From assembly GCF_008042035.1 (NCBI RefSeq), contig NZ_RDBL01000029.1:738371-781680 (forward strand): a DNA stretch of 43,310 nt. Direction: 5' to 3'. A program made the position numbers and the translations under genes. The notes under the pieces are model-generated. The model had not been told where the DNA came from. It did no database searches and saw only the letters and a list, made by a program, of their open reading frames with translations. Shown one piece after another: positions 25,088-32,892 of the stretch. The DNA comes from Streptomyces sp. col6 (GTDB lineage Bacteria > Actinomycetota > Actinomycetes > Streptomycetales > Streptomycetaceae). Numbering within the stretch: the first letter of the stretch is position 1; each line of letters begins with the position of its first letter.

Positions 25088-25333
25088 ATGGCCGACGGGG
25101 CACAGCGCGCCGATGACCCCGGGAACGCACGGAACCCCGGGCACCCGGCGGACCCCCTCAGCACACCGGACGACCCCGAGGCGCCGGAGACCGACGCCCA
25201 GCGCCGGCGGCGCCGCGCCCAGTTCCTCCGCGAACTCCACGAGGCGAAGGAACTGCGCGACCGCGTCCAGCCGCGGCGGGTCAAAGCCGCCCGAATGCGC
25301 CAGGCCATGCGGATGCGAACGTTCCGCTGGTAG
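25088..25333 (+). CDS. Small conserved basic protein
   Basis: An 81-residue protein: an acidic Pro/Asp-rich N-terminal part and a basic helical C-terminus (RRRRAQFLRELHEAKELRDRVQPRR, then ARMRQAMRMRTFRW). I recall near-identical C-termini in other streptomycetes but no function. It is divergent from upp and upstream of the tadA pair. The start is the ATG at 25088. Confidence 0.65.
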   Translation: MADGAQRADDPGNARNPGHPADPLSTPDDPEAPETDAQRRRRRAQFLRELHEAKELRDRVQPRRVKAARMRQAMRMRTFRW

Positions 25334-25524
25334 CCCTCCGGCCTGCGGAAAGCTGCCCGCCGGTGGTGACCGGGAGAACTGATGGCCGACTCAACGGCCG
25401 AACTGCTCTCGCGGAGCCCTGGTTTCTGCCACGATTCCGAAAGGGCGGGACACAGGGCAGCCGGACCACCGACTGCCTCCCGCCCGGACCGGCCCTTGGC
25501 CCCGAGACCAGTGGGAGAGTCACG

Positions 25525-26082
25525 GTGTACTTCGCCGCACTGCTCGCGCGCACCGAAGACGGGTGGGAAGCGAGCGACACGGAGCTCGACGATGTGGAGA
25601 CCCTGTCCGACCTGACGGATCTGGCCCGTGAGGCCTCGGTTGACGAGGACACGGTGCTCGTATTCATCGAGCAGGAGGACGCCTGGTTCGGCGTCGTCCG
25701 GGTGGACGGTGAGGAGGACCCCCGTATCTACATCTCGGACGCCTCCGCCGCCGCCCGCTCCTCGTACGGGGAGATCCTGCTCACCGATGAACTGCTCGGC
25801 CGCGAACCAGGGGCCGAGGACACGATCGCCGCCCTGGAGGAGCTCGTCGGCCTCGACGGTACGGAGGACGGCGAGCCGAACACTGCCGACAACAACAACG
25901 ATGACGACGAGGACGACGACGGGCCCGCCGCGGGCGTCGTCCCGGCCGGCCCGATCGGTGACACCGGGGTCCTGTCCGACCTCGGGCTCCCCGAGGCCGA
26001 GCTGCTGATGCTGCGGACGGACGCCCTGGCGGAGATCGCGGACGCGCTGGGGGCGGCCGAGGTCCTGGAGACCGTCCGTTAA
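25525..26082 (+). CDS. tRNA adenosine deaminase-associated protein
   Basis: A 185-residue acidic protein, paired with tadA in actinomycetes. The N-terminal half is compact (VYFAALLARTEDGWEASD); the middle is an Asn/Asp run (residues about 120-135). The GTG at 25525 has GGGAG 8 nt upstream. It is not an enzyme by any motif I can see; a partner role for TadA is inferred from the conserved neighbourhood. Confidence 0.82.
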   Translation: MYFAALLARTEDGWEASDTELDDVETLSDLTDLAREASVDEDTVLVFIEQEDAWFGVVRVDGEEDPRIYISDASAAARSSYGEILLTDELLGREPGAEDTIAALEELVGLDGTEDGEPNTADNNNDDDEDDDGPAAGVVPAGPIGDTGVLSDLGLPEAELLMLRTDALAEIADALGAAEVLETVR

Positions 26083-26083
26083 G

Positions 26084-26133
26084 GCCTTTCCTTTGGGTCA
26101 GCCCGCGAGCCCGGCATGATCCAAAGGAAAGGC
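26084..26133. promoter_or_regulatory. 13-bp perfect inverted repeat before tadA
   Basis: GCCTTTCCTTTGG (26084-26096) and CCAAAGGAAAGGC (26121-26133) are exact reverse complements with a 24-nt loop. The left arm starts just after the stop of the upstream gene and the right arm ends 2 nt before the TAGGGT -10 of tadA. It may be a terminator for the upstream gene, an operator, or both. Confidence 0.7.
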
Positions 26134-26135
26134 GC

Positions 26136-26150
26136 TAGGGTCCGCGGGTG
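26136..26150 (+). promoter_or_regulatory. Leaderless promoter -10 (TAGGGT) for tadA
   Basis: TAGGGT (26136-26141) lies 6 nt before the GTG start at 26148. There is no ribosome site. Confidence 0.65.
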
Positions 26151-26639
26151 ACTGAAGCAGCACCCCACCCGGACCTGCCCGATCCCGTACGGGACCCGTG
26201 GCGGGCGTCCATGCGCCGCGCCCTGGCCGAGGCCGACCGTGCGGCGGCGACCGGTGACGTACCGGTCGGCGCCGTCGTCCTCGGCCCGGACGGGGCGCTG
26301 CTCGCCACGGGCCACAACGAACGCGAGGCGACCGGCGACCCGACCGCGCACGCCGAGGTCCTGGCGCTGCGCCGGGCCGCCGCCGCGCTCGGTGAGTGGC
26401 GGCTGTCCGGCTGCACCCTGGTGGTCACCCTGGAGCCCTGCACGATGTGCGCGGGCGCCCTGGTGCTGGCCCGGGTGGGCCGGGTGGTCTACGGCGCCCG
26501 GGACGAGAAGGCCGGTGCCGCCGGCTCGCTCTGGGACGTGGTGCGCGACCGGCGTCTCAACCACCGCCCCGAGGTGATCCCCGGGGTCCTGGAGGCCGAC
26601 TGCGCGGACCGGCTGACGGCCTTCTTCCGCGACCGCTGA
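26148..26639 (+). CDS. tadA: tRNA-specific adenosine deaminase
   Basis: A 163-residue zinc deaminase that converts A34 to inosine in tRNA-Arg(ACG). The zinc-site motifs are HAEVLAL (with the proton-shuttling Glu) and PCTMCAGAL. The start is a GTG matching the leaderless promoter just upstream. A short tail beyond the fold is normal for actinomycetes. Confidence 0.95.
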   Translation: MTEAAPHPDLPDPVRDPWRASMRRALAEADRAAATGDVPVGAVVLGPDGALLATGHNEREATGDPTAHAEVLALRRAAAALGEWRLSGCTLVVTLEPCTMCAGALVLARVGRVVYGARDEKAGAAGSLWDVVRDRRLNHRPEVIPGVLEADCADRLTAFFRDR

Positions 26640-26716
26640 CCGGCGACGACCGGGGTGCGAGGCGCCGTCCGGAATCGGATTTCGGCGTACGGCCGACATG
26701 GTCTAAGCTCTCTCTC

Positions 26717-26804
26717 GGTAGCGTGTCCGAGCGGCCGAAGGAGCTCGCCTCGAAAGCGAGTGTGGGGAAACTCACCGTGGGTTCAAATCCCACCGCTACC
26801 GCCA
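26717..26804 (+). tRNA. tRNA-Ser (anticodon CGA), CCA encoded
   Basis: GGTAGCG (26717-26723) pairs with CGCTACC (26794-26800); G26801 is the discriminator and CCA (26802-26804) is encoded. The anticodon loop CTCGAAA presents CGA. A long variable arm (TGTGGGGAAACTCACC) marks it as class II. The T-arm has GTTCAAATC. A TAAGCT near 26704 may be the -10. Confidence 0.97.
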
Positions 26805-26808
26805 GCCA

Positions 26809-26848
26809 GAACCGCCCCCGAACCGTGTGAACGGTTCGGGGGCGGTTC
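26809..26848 (+). terminator. Strong hairpin terminator after tRNA-Ser(CGA)
   Basis: An 18-bp perfect stem (26809-26826 with 26831-26848) with core ACCGCCCCCGAACCGT closes on a GTGA loop, 5 nt after the tRNA CCA. No U tract follows. Confidence 0.88.
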
Positions 26849-26971
26849 TGCGTGTTGCCCCGCCGGTTGGTCAAGGGGACCTTCGCTGGGGGATCATGCG
26901 GGGGCGGCGGGACGTCCTCGGGGACCGGCCACCGCCGACCGGGTAGCCAAGAGAAGAAAGCACTGGCCGTG

Positions 26972-27634
26972 ATGCAGATCGTGCGAGGCAAGAAGCTCGA
27001 AAAGGCCGCCGAGGGAGAATTCGAGCAGCTGGTCCGGGAAAGCACCCGGGTCGTCGTCGACGTCGGTACGGGCGATGCCAGGGCTTCCTATCGCATCGCC
27101 AAGGAGAATCCGGACTGGCTGGTCGTGGGCGTGGACCCGGCCTGGCAGCGGATGACGCAGACGAGTATTCGCAGCCGGCGCAAGCCCGCCAAGGGCGGCG
27201 TACCGAATCTGCTGCTCGTGAACGCGGCGATCGAGAACGCCCCGCAGGAGCTGCTGGGGGCCGCCGATGAACTGCTGGTCCTGATGCCGTGGGGGAAATT
27301 GCTCCACGGTCTCGTGCGCGGCGACGGGGACATCTGGAGCGGACTGCGGGCGGTCGCCAAGCCGAATGCGCCCCTCACCGCGACGGTCGGCACCAGTATT
27401 TGGCGGGAGCCGGTGCCCCGGGACATCCAGGGGATTCCGGAGCTGACCCATCCGTACGTCGAAGAGGTGCTCACCGAAAAGGCCCTCGCCGCCGGATGGA
27501 CGATCACCGGATTCCAGCTGACCAAGGCCCAGGACGCCGCCGCCGTCTCGTCGTCGTGGGCGCGCAGGCTGGACTCGGACAGCACCGAGGTCGTCGCCAC
27601 GCTGACGGCGGTCACCGCCGAGCCCGGGGAGTAG
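26972..27634 (+). CDS. KamB-like 16S rRNA (adenine-1408-N1)-methyltransferase
   Basis: A 220-residue protein closely resembling KamB of Streptoalloteichus tenebrarius (about 215 residues), which methylates A1408 of 16S rRNA and blocks kanamycin and apramycin binding. Matching features are the SAM motif VVDVGTGD (28-35), D55, PAKGGVPNL (72-80), LMPWGKLL with W107, and SSSWARRL with W196; W107 and W196 correspond to the two tryptophans that stack on A1408 in KamB. The gene uses codons such as AAT, ATT and GAA more than its neighbours, a sign of transfer. It sits just after tRNA-Ser(CGA). A GTG at 26969 is an alternative start. TrmB (m7G46) is the main alternative name and does not fit as well. 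Confidence 0.85.
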   Translation: MQIVRGKKLEKAAEGEFEQLVRESTRVVVDVGTGDARASYRIAKENPDWLVVGVDPAWQRMTQTSIRSRRKPAKGGVPNLLLVNAAIENAPQELLGAADELLVLMPWGKLLHGLVRGDGDIWSGLRAVAKPNAPLTATVGTSIWREPVPRDIQGIPELTHPYVEEVLTEKALAAGWTITGFQLTKAQDAAAVSSSWARRLDSDSTEVVATLTAVTAEPGE

Positions 27635-27646
27635 ACCGGGCGGGGA

Positions 27647-28141
27647 TCAGCCCGTCGGGAACTGCCGGCAGTACTCGTACATCGCCATGGCGCCCGCGGT
27701 GGCGACGTTGTAGCTGTGCGGGGAGCCCCAGACCGGGATCTCCACGCATTCGTCGACGCACGCGAGTTCGTCCTCCTTCAGACCGGTCCGCTCGTTCCCG
27801 AGGACGATGACCGACTTACGGGGGAAACTGATCTCGTGCAGGCTCTTGGAATTCGTGGCCTGTTCGAGCGCGATAATGGTGTAGCCGTCCTCGCGCATCT
27901 TCTTCAGCACCGGCGGAAGACTCCGGCGCATTTCGATCTCGACGTTCTCGGCACCGTCCCGCGCGATCTTCGGGTCGAGTTTCACATTGCCGCAGGCGAT
28001 GATCCGCTCGACTCCGCAGCACCCCGCCGTACGCACCACGCTCGACAGATTCACGCGGCTGCGAAACGCCGAGCACGCGATGACGAGCTCACGATTACGG
28101 AGCAGAGGGGTGCCCGGCTTATGGCGGAGGTGTTCGAACAT
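27647..28141 (-). CDS. SpoU/TrmH-family RNA 2'-O-methyltransferase
   Basis: A 164-residue SPOUT methyltransferase. The three knotted motifs are visible: SRVNLSSVVRTAGCCGV, VIVLGNERTGLKEDEL and IPVWGSPHSYNVATAGAMAMYEY. It transfers a methyl group to a ribose 2'-OH in tRNA or rRNA; the target is not clear from sequence. The ATG at 28141 gives a normal-length protein. Its stop is 12 bp from the stop of the convergent KamB-like gene, so two RNA methyltransferases face each other. Confidence 0.9.
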   Translation of the reverse strand: MFEHLRHKPGTPLLRNRELVIACSAFRSRVNLSSVVRTAGCCGVERIIACGNVKLDPKIARDGAENVEIEMRRSLPPVLKKMREDGYTIIALEQATNSKSLHEISFPRKSVIVLGNERTGLKEDELACVDECVEIPVWGSPHSYNVATAGAMAMYEYCRQFPTG

Positions 28142-28240
28142 GCCGGGAAGTCTACTGGGCCTCCGTCGGCCGGCTCCGCGTACGGGACGGCGGACTACGA
28201 TGGCCGGTCGGGACAACGCACCTAGGGCCTGGAGAAGGCA

Positions 28241-29395
28241 ATGAAGATCCACGCCAGAGGCCACGAGAACGTCCGCGCGACCCACGCCAAGACCCTGGAG
28301 ATCACCGGCGAGCGGGACATCACGGCGCGGGCGACCTGCGTCGTCGGGGTGGGCGCCGCCTTCGACGAGCAGGGGCTCGCCCTCCTGCGCGGCCCGGTCG
28401 CCGTCCGTCTCTCCGCCGGACCGCACCTCGCGACCGGCACCGCCGTGGTCAACCCGCACCACGAGGTGACCGACCGGCTGGTGCTCCGGCGCAGCGACCA
28501 CGCCTCGCCGGACACCTTCGCGTTCCGCAGCACCCTGGTGGCGAGCGACCTCGACCCGGACTTCGTCACCGCGCTGGGCGATCCGGCGAACGAGGTGACC
28601 CTGACCCTCACCGAGACGGGACCGCGCCGGCCTCTCGTGCTGGTGCACCGCCGGGACCTGCCGGAACCGCAGGGGCGCCCGGGACTGCTGTGGCGTACGG
28701 CCGACGCCTCGGTCGACCTGGACGCGGCGCGCGTCCCCGACGAGGCACGTACGGCTCTCGCGGACGGCGGTGTGATCGCCGCGTCCGTCTCCGGCCCGCT
28801 GGAAGGCGTATCGCAGGCGGCCGGCGCGTGGCTGGCCGAGGCGGCCGGACAGGGCGCCCGGTTCGAGGTGCCGGCCGACGCGACCGGGACCGTACCTGCG
28901 CTGCTCGCGGCGGGCCTGCCGCTCGCACCGGCGGTCCACCTCGGCCGGACCGGCCGCCGGGCGCTCGCCGCCCCGCCGCACGCCGAGCTGCTGCGTACGG
29001 CGCCGGTCCCCGTGGTGTTCAGGGCGCCCGCCGCCGACCTCGGCGTGCTCGCGGAGGTGCTGGCCGGGTCCTTCGAGGACCGCCGCATCGCCGTACCGGA
29101 CGGACACGCGGATCTCGGGCACGGCGTCAGGTGGCTGCCGCTGCCCGAGGCGGTCGCGGCCGTCGCGGGCGGGCAAGGGGCCGAGGAGGAGGGCGTGTTC
29201 GTGCTGGCGCCCCCGGAGCGCGGCGCCTGGAACGTGGACCTGCGCCCGCTGCTTCCGCTGCTGGTGGAGCAGGGGGTCACGGCCCGGACGCTGAGCACGG
29301 TGCTGCGCCCGTTCGGGATCAGCAGGCGCGACCTCTATGACGCGCTGGGCGATGCGCAGGGCTCGCAGAACAAGGGGCGCAAGGAGAAGAAGTAG
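28241..29395 (+). CDS. DUF371-domain protein with RsmI-like C-terminus
   Basis: A 384-residue protein. Residues 1 to about 135 match DUF371 (MKIHARGHENVRATH, then TLEITGERDIT), a domain of unknown function also found in archaea. The rest includes a segment like the substrate half of RsmI-type tetrapyrrole methylases and a C-terminal helical part (VTARTLSTVLRPFGISRRDLYDAL). GGAGAAGG precedes the ATG at 28241 at good distance. A basic tail (NKGRKEKK) follows. I assign no reaction. Confidence 0.75.
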   Translation: MKIHARGHENVRATHAKTLEITGERDITARATCVVGVGAAFDEQGLALLRGPVAVRLSAGPHLATGTAVVNPHHEVTDRLVLRRSDHASPDTFAFRSTLVASDLDPDFVTALGDPANEVTLTLTETGPRRPLVLVHRRDLPEPQGRPGLLWRTADASVDLDAARVPDEARTALADGGVIAASVSGPLEGVSQAAGAWLAEAAGQGARFEVPADATGTVPALLAAGLPLAPAVHLGRTGRRALAAPPHAELLRTAPVPVVFRAPAADLGVLAEVLAGSFEDRRIAVPDGHADLGHGVRWLPLPEAVAAVAGGQGAEEEGVFVLAPPERGAWNVDLRPLLPLLVEQGVTARTLSTVLRPFGISRRDLYDALGDAQGSQNKGRKEKK

Positions 29396-29399
29396 AGGA

Positions 29400-29436
29400 G
29401 GGGGAAGCGGCATCGGGGGGATGTGCCGCTTCCCCC
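29400..29436 (+). terminator. Terminator hairpin after the DUF371 gene
   Basis: A 13-bp perfect stem GGGGGAAGCGGCA / TGCCGCTTCCCCC with an 11-nt loop begins 4 bp after the stop codon. Confidence 0.85.
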
Positions 29437-29735
29437 GGGTGCGGGGGCTGCCGCTCCTTGCCGCGGTCGGGGGAGGCCACGGCACGGGTCCCCGGCAGGG
29501 GTCCCGCTCCCGCCCCCCGGAGTCCGGGGGGCTCACCTTCCATGGTGCCTCGCCGGGGCTCGCATGCGGATGGTCCAAGGACCCCGATCCGCGGGCCGTT
29601 GGTCCTTGGCGCGGCGGGCCGCCGACACGGCATGTGATCGGAAACAGCCGACGGATACGAGCATGCGTGTGGATAGACTCGCCCGACCGCACAGGGGATC
29701 GAAACCTCAGGGGATCGAAGGGGAGTCAGGGGCTG
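29437..29735. other. Intergenic region before the 54-residue membrane protein
   Basis: About 300 bp with no gene. It holds an inverted repeat CCAAGGACC (29575-29583) / GGTCCTTGG (29601-29609), the left arm of which also forms the palindrome GGTCCAAGGACC (29572-29583). A TAGACT (29674-29679) is a candidate -10 for the small gene that follows. Confidence 0.5.
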
Positions 29736-29900
29736 ATGGTGCAAGCGAAGAAGATAGCTCTCTACGTGATAGTCGTCTTCGTGCTCTACACGATCATCAA
29801 CTCTCCCGCACGGGCCGCGGACCTGGTGCAAGTAGGGTTCGAGGGCATAGCGAGCGCCGCGCAGGGCGTCGGCGACTTCATGTCCGAGCTGGTCAACTAG
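29736..29900 (+). CDS. Short membrane protein (54 residues)
   Basis: Residues 7-22 (IALYVIVVFVLYTIIN) form a membrane segment, followed by a short amphipathic tail (VQVGFEGIASAAQGVGDFM). It is widely conserved in streptomycetes as far as I recall, without a known function. A GGGGAG site lies upstream of the ATG at 29736. Confidence 0.75.
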   Translation: MVQAKKIALYVIVVFVLYTIINSPARAADLVQVGFEGIASAAQGVGDFMSELVN

Positions 29901-29968
29901 GGAGCGTCCCGCCGGTCACGGCCGGGGCGTCCGGCCCCTGACCGACACGAGATCCCCAGGAGCAACCC

Positions 29969-30262
29969 GTGATCCGCCATCTGGTCCTGTTCAAGCTGAA
30001 CGACGGCGTCGAGCGGGACGACCCGCGGGTCGTCGCGGGCGCCGAGGCCTTCCGGGCGCTGGAGGGGACGATCCCAGAGCTGGAGTTCTGGGAGTGCGCC
30101 TGGAACATCACCGACCGGCCGATCGCGTACGACTTCGCCATCAACTCCGCGGTCGCCGACGAGGCCGCGCTGAAGCGTTACATCGAGCACCCCGACCACC
30201 AGGCGGCCGCCGGTCAGTGGCGTGCGTTCGCCACCTGGGTGATCGCCGACTACCCGTTCTGA
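29969..30262 (+). CDS. Dabb-family (stress-responsive alpha/beta-barrel) protein
   Basis: A 97-residue ferredoxin-like dimeric barrel. MIRHLVLFKLNDG and YIEHPDHQAA are the family's typical ends. Members include polyketide cyclases and stress proteins; no catalytic residues can be assigned here. The GTG at 29969 has AGGAG 6 nt upstream. A strong terminator closes the gene, so it is not co-transcribed with sigF. Confidence 0.92.
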   Translation: MIRHLVLFKLNDGVERDDPRVVAGAEAFRALEGTIPELEFWECAWNITDRPIAYDFAINSAVADEAALKRYIEHPDHQAAAGQWRAFATWVIADYPF

Positions 30263-30278
30263 CGCCTTCGGCCCTGCG

Positions 30279-30315
30279 AGCCCCTCACCGGCACGGTGAG
30301 GGGCTTTTCTTTGTT
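30279..30315 (+). terminator. Rho-independent terminator before sigF
   Basis: A perfect 12-bp stem AGCCCCTCACCG / CGGTGAGGGGCT with a GCA loop is followed by TTTTCTTTGTT, a genuine U-rich tract. Confidence 0.95.
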
Positions 30316-30440
30316 CCAGGGCCCGGCGGGACGCCCGGCGGCCGGTTTAAACCCGGCGAAGGTCAACACGGCGCTATGGGGTGCTTGCACAGAGTGGTCA
30401 TGTCTTGTGATGCTATGACCGCTTTTGATGGATGGATTGA

Positions 30441-30474
30441 CCGAAGTTGACCGCGAACCGAAGTTGACCGCGAA
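30441..30474 (+). repeat. 17-bp perfect tandem duplication in the sigF leader
   Basis: CCGAAGTTGACCGCGAA occurs twice with no spacer (30441-30457 and 30458-30474). Each copy contains TTGACC, a -35-like hexamer. It ends directly before the GGGG ribosome site of sigF. Confidence 0.85.
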
Positions 30475-30488
30475 GGGGTGGCGTCATC

Positions 30489-31394
30489 GTGCCGGCCAGT
30501 ACAGCGCCTCAAGTGCCTCCCCAGGCCCACCAGGCGGCACCGGCCGCCCCGCCGGCCGGGTCCGCCCCGGCGCCGGGCCAGGTGCAGACGATCCACGAGA
30601 CCCCCGACGAGACGGTCACGCCCGCCCGGACCCGGGCCGCCGACACCAGGGCGCTCACCCAGGTCCTGTTCGGGCAGCTCAAGAACCTGGAGCCGGGCAC
30701 CGCGGAGCACGACCGGGTCCGCACCGCGCTGATCGAGGCGAACCTGCCGCTCGTGCGGTACGCCGCCGCGCGCTTCCGCAGCCGCAACGAGCCGATGGAG
30801 GACGTCGTCCAGGTCGGCACCATCGGCCTGATCAACGCGATCGACCGCTTCGACCCCGAACGCGGCGTCCAGTTCCCGACGTTCGCGATGCCCACCGTCG
30901 TCGGCGAGATCAAGCGGTACTTCCGCGACAACGTGCGCACCGTCCACGTACCCCGCCGGCTGCACGAGCTCTGGGTCCAGGTCACCGGCGCCACCGAGGA
31001 CCTGACGACCGCGCACGGCCGCTCCCCCACCACCGCGGAGATCGCCGAGCGGCTGAAGATCTCCGAGGACGAGGTGCTGGCCTGCATCGAGGCCGGCCGC
31101 TCGTACCACGCCACCTCGCTGGAGGCGGCCCAGGAGGGCGACGGACTGCCCGGACTCCTCGACCGGCTCGGTTACGAGGACCCCGCCCTCGCGGGCGTCG
31201 AGCACCGGGACCTGGTCCGGCATCTGCTCGTACAGCTGCCCGAACGCGAGCAGCGCATCCTGCTCCTGCGGTACTACAGCAATCTGACGCAGTCCCAGAT
31301 CAGTGCCGAGCTGGGGGTCTCGCAGATGCATGTGTCAAGACTCCTGGCCCGTAGTTTCGCCCGACTGCGATCCGCAAACAGGATCGAGGCGTAA
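30489..31394 (+). CDS. sigF: RNA polymerase sigma factor, SigB/SigF family
   Basis: A 301-residue group 3 sigma factor of the SigF type. Region 2 is clear (LPLVRYAAARFRSRNEPMEDVVQ in part), as are region 3 (VHVPRRLHELW) and region 4 with the HTH (SQISAELGVSQMHVSRLL). The Pro/Ala-rich N-terminal extension of about 50 residues and the position just before a second SigB-type gene match S. coelicolor sigF, needed for spore maturation. The GTG at 30489 follows AAGGGG. An anti-sigma partner is not in the window. Confidence 0.87.
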   Translation: MPASTAPQVPPQAHQAAPAAPPAGSAPAPGQVQTIHETPDETVTPARTRAADTRALTQVLFGQLKNLEPGTAEHDRVRTALIEANLPLVRYAAARFRSRNEPMEDVVQVGTIGLINAIDRFDPERGVQFPTFAMPTVVGEIKRYFRDNVRTVHVPRRLHELWVQVTGATEDLTTAHGRSPTTAEIAERLKISEDEVLACIEAGRSYHATSLEAAQEGDGLPGLLDRLGYEDPALAGVEHRDLVRHLLVQLPEREQRILLLRYYSNLTQSQISAELGVSQMHVSRLLARSFARLRSANRIEA

Positions 31395-31628
31395 CCGAAA
31401 CGGGTAGACCGTTCCGGGGGCGTTTCTCCGGGGCCAAAAGCCTCACACCCCTTGTTAACTGCGCAGACTCCCCCTGGACTTGTCGACAAGTCACTACAGC
31501 GTGTTGCCGACATGTGACATTCTGCGGGAAGTGAGTTTGCCGCAGTCCTCGCTCCGGTATTCAGGTGGAGGCTGCGTTCCTCCGATGGTCGTGGCCACCG
31601 CGACCGTCCGCGACCTCAAGGGGGTGGC
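31395..31628. promoter_or_regulatory. sigF-sigN intergenic region with palindrome and SigB-type promoter
   Basis: A perfect 16-bp palindrome GACTTGTCGACAAGTC lies at 31477-31492. Further down, GTTT (31535-31538), 16 nt, then CGGTAT (31555-31560) fits the SigB-family pattern G-N-N-T-N14-16-GGGTAY except for one base. Either could drive or control sigN, whose ATG is at 31629. Confidence 0.6.
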
Positions 31629-32495
31629 ATGTCCGTAGAACAGGGCAGCTCGAAGGTGCTCACGCTCACCAAGAGCGAACCCGCACCCGTTGCGCTCACC
31701 AGCTCGCCGGAAGCCATCGACACCCGCACGCTCTCCCGCTCCCTGTTCCTGCGGCTCGCCGCGCTGGGGCCCGCACCGGGGCCGGGCGGCACCGACAGCC
31801 CGGAGCGCGCCTATGTGCGGGACACGCTCATCGAGCTCAACCTGCCGCTCGTGCGGTACGCCGCGGCGCGGTTCCGCAGCCGCAACGAGCCGATGGAGGA
31901 CATCGTCCAGGTCGGCACGATCGGCCTGATCAAGGCGATCGACCGCTTCGACTGCGAACGCGGCGTGGAGTTCCCGACCTTCGCGATGCCCACCGTCGTC
32001 GGCGAGATCAAGCGGTTCTTCCGCGACACCTCGTGGTCGGTACGGGTGCCGCGCCGGCTCCAGGAGCTGCGGCTCGCCCTGACGCGGACCAGCGACGAGC
32101 TCGCGCAGAAGCTCGACCGCTCGCCGACGGTGCCGGAGCTGGCCAAGGCGCTCGGGGTCTCCGAGGAGGAGGTCGTCGACGGCCTGGCCGTGGGCAACGC
32201 CTACACCGCCTCCTCGCTGGACTCGCCGGCCCCCGAGGACGACGGCGGCGAGGGCTCGCTGGCCGACCGGCTGGGTTACGAGGACACGGCGCTGGAGGGC
32301 GTCGAGTACCGCGAGTCCCTCAAGCCGCTGCTGGCCAAACTGCCGCCGCGCGAGCGCCAGATCATCATGCTGCGGTTCTTCGCCAACATGACCCAGTCCC
32401 AGATCGGCGAGGAGGTCGGCATCTCGCAGATGCACGTCTCCCGCCTGCTGACCCGCACCCTCGCCCAGCTCCGGGAAGGGCTCATCGCGGACTGA
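31629..32495 (+). CDS. sigN: RNA polymerase sigma factor, SigB family (SigN-like)
   Basis: A 288-residue paralogue of the preceding sigma factor. Regions 2, 3 and 4 are all intact (VVGEIKRFFRDTSWSVRVP, SQIGEEVGISQMHVSRLL). The N-terminus MSVEQGSSKVLTLTKSE and the position directly after sigF match S. coelicolor sigN, a developmental sigma factor. The ATG at 31629 has AAGGGGGTGG upstream. The SigB-type promoter before it hints at autoregulation or control by SigF. Confidence 0.85.
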   Translation: MSVEQGSSKVLTLTKSEPAPVALTSSPEAIDTRTLSRSLFLRLAALGPAPGPGGTDSPERAYVRDTLIELNLPLVRYAAARFRSRNEPMEDIVQVGTIGLIKAIDRFDCERGVEFPTFAMPTVVGEIKRFFRDTSWSVRVPRRLQELRLALTRTSDELAQKLDRSPTVPELAKALGVSEEEVVDGLAVGNAYTASSLDSPAPEDDGGEGSLADRLGYEDTALEGVEYRESLKPLLAKLPPRERQIIMLRFFANMTQSQIGEEVGISQMHVSRLLTRTLAQLREGLIAD

Positions 32496-32511
32496 GACCC
32501 CGCCTCTCCCC

Positions 32512-32548
32512 CGGCCGCCGAGGCCCGTACCGGTCACCTCGGCGGCCG
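32512..32548. terminator. Bidirectional terminator between sigN and a small convergent gene
   Basis: A 12-bp perfect stem CGGCCGCCGAGG / CCTCGGCGGCCG with a 13-nt loop starts 16 bp after the sigN stop. It can serve both convergent units. Confidence 0.75.
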
Positions 32549-32679
32549 TGCCGCGTTCCGGGGCGGGGCCGCTCGCGCGGACGGGCCCGGAACCGACGGC
32601 GCCGCCGCTCGCGCGGGTCGGCGCGGGCGGCGGCGCATGAGGGGTGGGCGCGGCCCGGAACGGGACGCGGGGCGGAAGG

Positions 32680-32892
32680 TCAGCCGAGCGCGAGCCAGGC
32701 GACGGCGCCGAGCACGACGACGACCGCGATGATTCCGACGATCAGGCCGGTCCTCGGCCCGGAGGAGACGGCCGCGGGCTGCTGCGCTCGCTGCGGTTCG
32801 CCCTCGTCGACGAAGGCCCGGAACATCTGGGTGCTGCCGGCCGGGTCGTAGGAGCCCTCGGGACCCTGCGGTGCGTGGGGATTGTGTGCCAT
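32680..32892 (-). CDS. Small tail-anchored membrane protein
   Basis: A 70-residue protein with a soluble N-terminus (MAHNPHAPQGPEGSYDPAG) and a single C-terminal membrane segment (GLIVGIIAVVVVLGAVAWLAL). Such tail-anchored proteins have no signal peptide. On the coding strand TAGGGT (32906-32901) lies 8 nt before the ATG, with TTGGGC 16 nt further up, so the mRNA is nearly leaderless. Function unknown. Confidence 0.72.
   Translation of the reverse strand: MAHNPHAPQGPEGSYDPAGSTQMFRAFVDEGEPQRAQQPAAVSSGPRTGLIVGIIAVVVVLGAVAWLALG

Noticed and set aside
28142..29692. N-terminal extension of the SpoU-type gene to about 680 codons
   Set aside because: The extra part lies opposite the DUF371 gene and has no family features; the normal SpoU start is the ATG at 28141.
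30341..30357. GGTTTAAACC palindrome before sigF as a WhiG- or SigB-type promoter
   Set aside because: No fitting second element at the right distance could be found, so it is probably a chance palindrome.
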